This document shows, piece after piece, positions 63,973 through 64,000 of a DNA stretch of 64,000 bases (position 1 is the first letter of the stretch; every line of letters starts with the position of its first letter). This stretch comes from Variovorax sp. OV700. Lineage in GTDB: Bacteria; Pseudomonadota; Gammaproteobacteria; Burkholderiales; Burkholderiaceae_C. The position numbers and the translations under genes were made by a program. The stretch spans positions 42,291 to 106,290 of the forward strand of contig NZ_FNDR01000018.1 in the NCBI RefSeq assembly GCF_900099805.1. The letters are read 5' to 3'. Under the pieces are notes generated by a model. The model was not told where the DNA came from. It saw only the letters and a program-made list of their open reading frames with translations, and searched no databases.

Positions 63973-64000
63973 ACGCCCGATGAACTTCATCGGGCGTTTT
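63973..64000 (+). terminator. Intrinsic terminator at window end
   Basis: ACGCCCGATG (63973-63982) pairs with CATCGGGCGT (63988-63997) around loop AACTT, followed by T residues running to the window edge. It is a strong rho-independent terminator for the BON gene. Confidence 0.8.

Overview
The window is a gene-dense (no gap above 300 bases), GC-rich chromosomal segment of a betaproteobacterium. Gene content and order (secA-argJ-DUF815-mutT; yacG-zapD-coaE-pilDCB; tRNA-Pro; ispB/rplU-rpmA-obgE-proB; prmC-prfA-hemA; serA next to a giant FAD/Fe-S oxidoreductase; ubiE-ubiJ-ubiB) and protein styles, such as an orphan Bug-family binding protein, fit Comamonadaceae, most likely Variovorax. That assignment is an inference from recognition; no search was run. 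I see no insertion sequence, prophage, integrase or CRISPR array, so this is mainly core genome with small accessory patches.

Layout. 1-2986: end of a hybrid sensor kinase, its probable partner response regulator with a LuxR-type HTH, and an exported protein. 2999-6246: a LysR regulator divergent from a threonine-synthase-like PLP enzyme and a Bug-type periplasmic receptor. 6296-12176: a DciA-like protein divergent from secA, argJ, a DUF815 ATPase and mutT. 12241-22439: an OafA-type O-acyltransferase, then on the minus strand yacG, zapD, an SGNH/MBOAT O-acetylation pair, coaE and the type IV pilus genes pilD-pilC-pilB. 22556-28068: tRNA-Pro, ispB, the rplU-rpmA-obgE-proB group, a CNP1-like lipoprotein and rppH. 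28206-36474: proS, a lytic transglycosylase, a CNNM/CBS protein, a cupin, grxD, prmC-prfA-hemA and a small membrane protein. 36556-43990: an MscS-type channel and the ugpB-A-E-C-Q glycerol-3-phosphate uptake operon. 44216-55911: serA, the 1292-residue FAD/Fe-S oxidoreductase, HIT and DUF971 proteins, ubiE, a Tim44-like protein, ubiJ-ubiB and a Na+/solute symporter. 56025-63885: fmdB-DUF502-aspS-nudB-EEP hydrolase-folE-BLUF, then a duplicated 84-bp intergenic repeat, a DMT permease, a DUF429 protein and a BON lipoprotein.

How genes work together. UbiE, UbiJ and UbiB serve ubiquinone synthesis. HemA supplies heme precursors, and PrfA is modified by PrmC. PilB, PilC and PilD form the inner-membrane core of pilus assembly. 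FolE makes dihydroneopterin triphosphate and NudB is the next enzyme on it. UgpBAEC imports glycerol-3-phosphate and glycerophosphodiesters, which UgpQ hydrolyses. The most thought-provoking linkages are serA beside a D-2-hydroxyacid-dehydrogenase-like fusion (possible recycling of D-2-hydroxyglutarate made by SerA), a blue-light BLUF sensor coupled to folE, and an O-acetylation module inside a cell-division gene row. Several genes (hemA, ubiE, ubiJ, possibly the LysR gene) have a -10-like hexamer 5-8 bases before the start codon and no Shine-Dalgarno, which suggests leaderless mRNAs.
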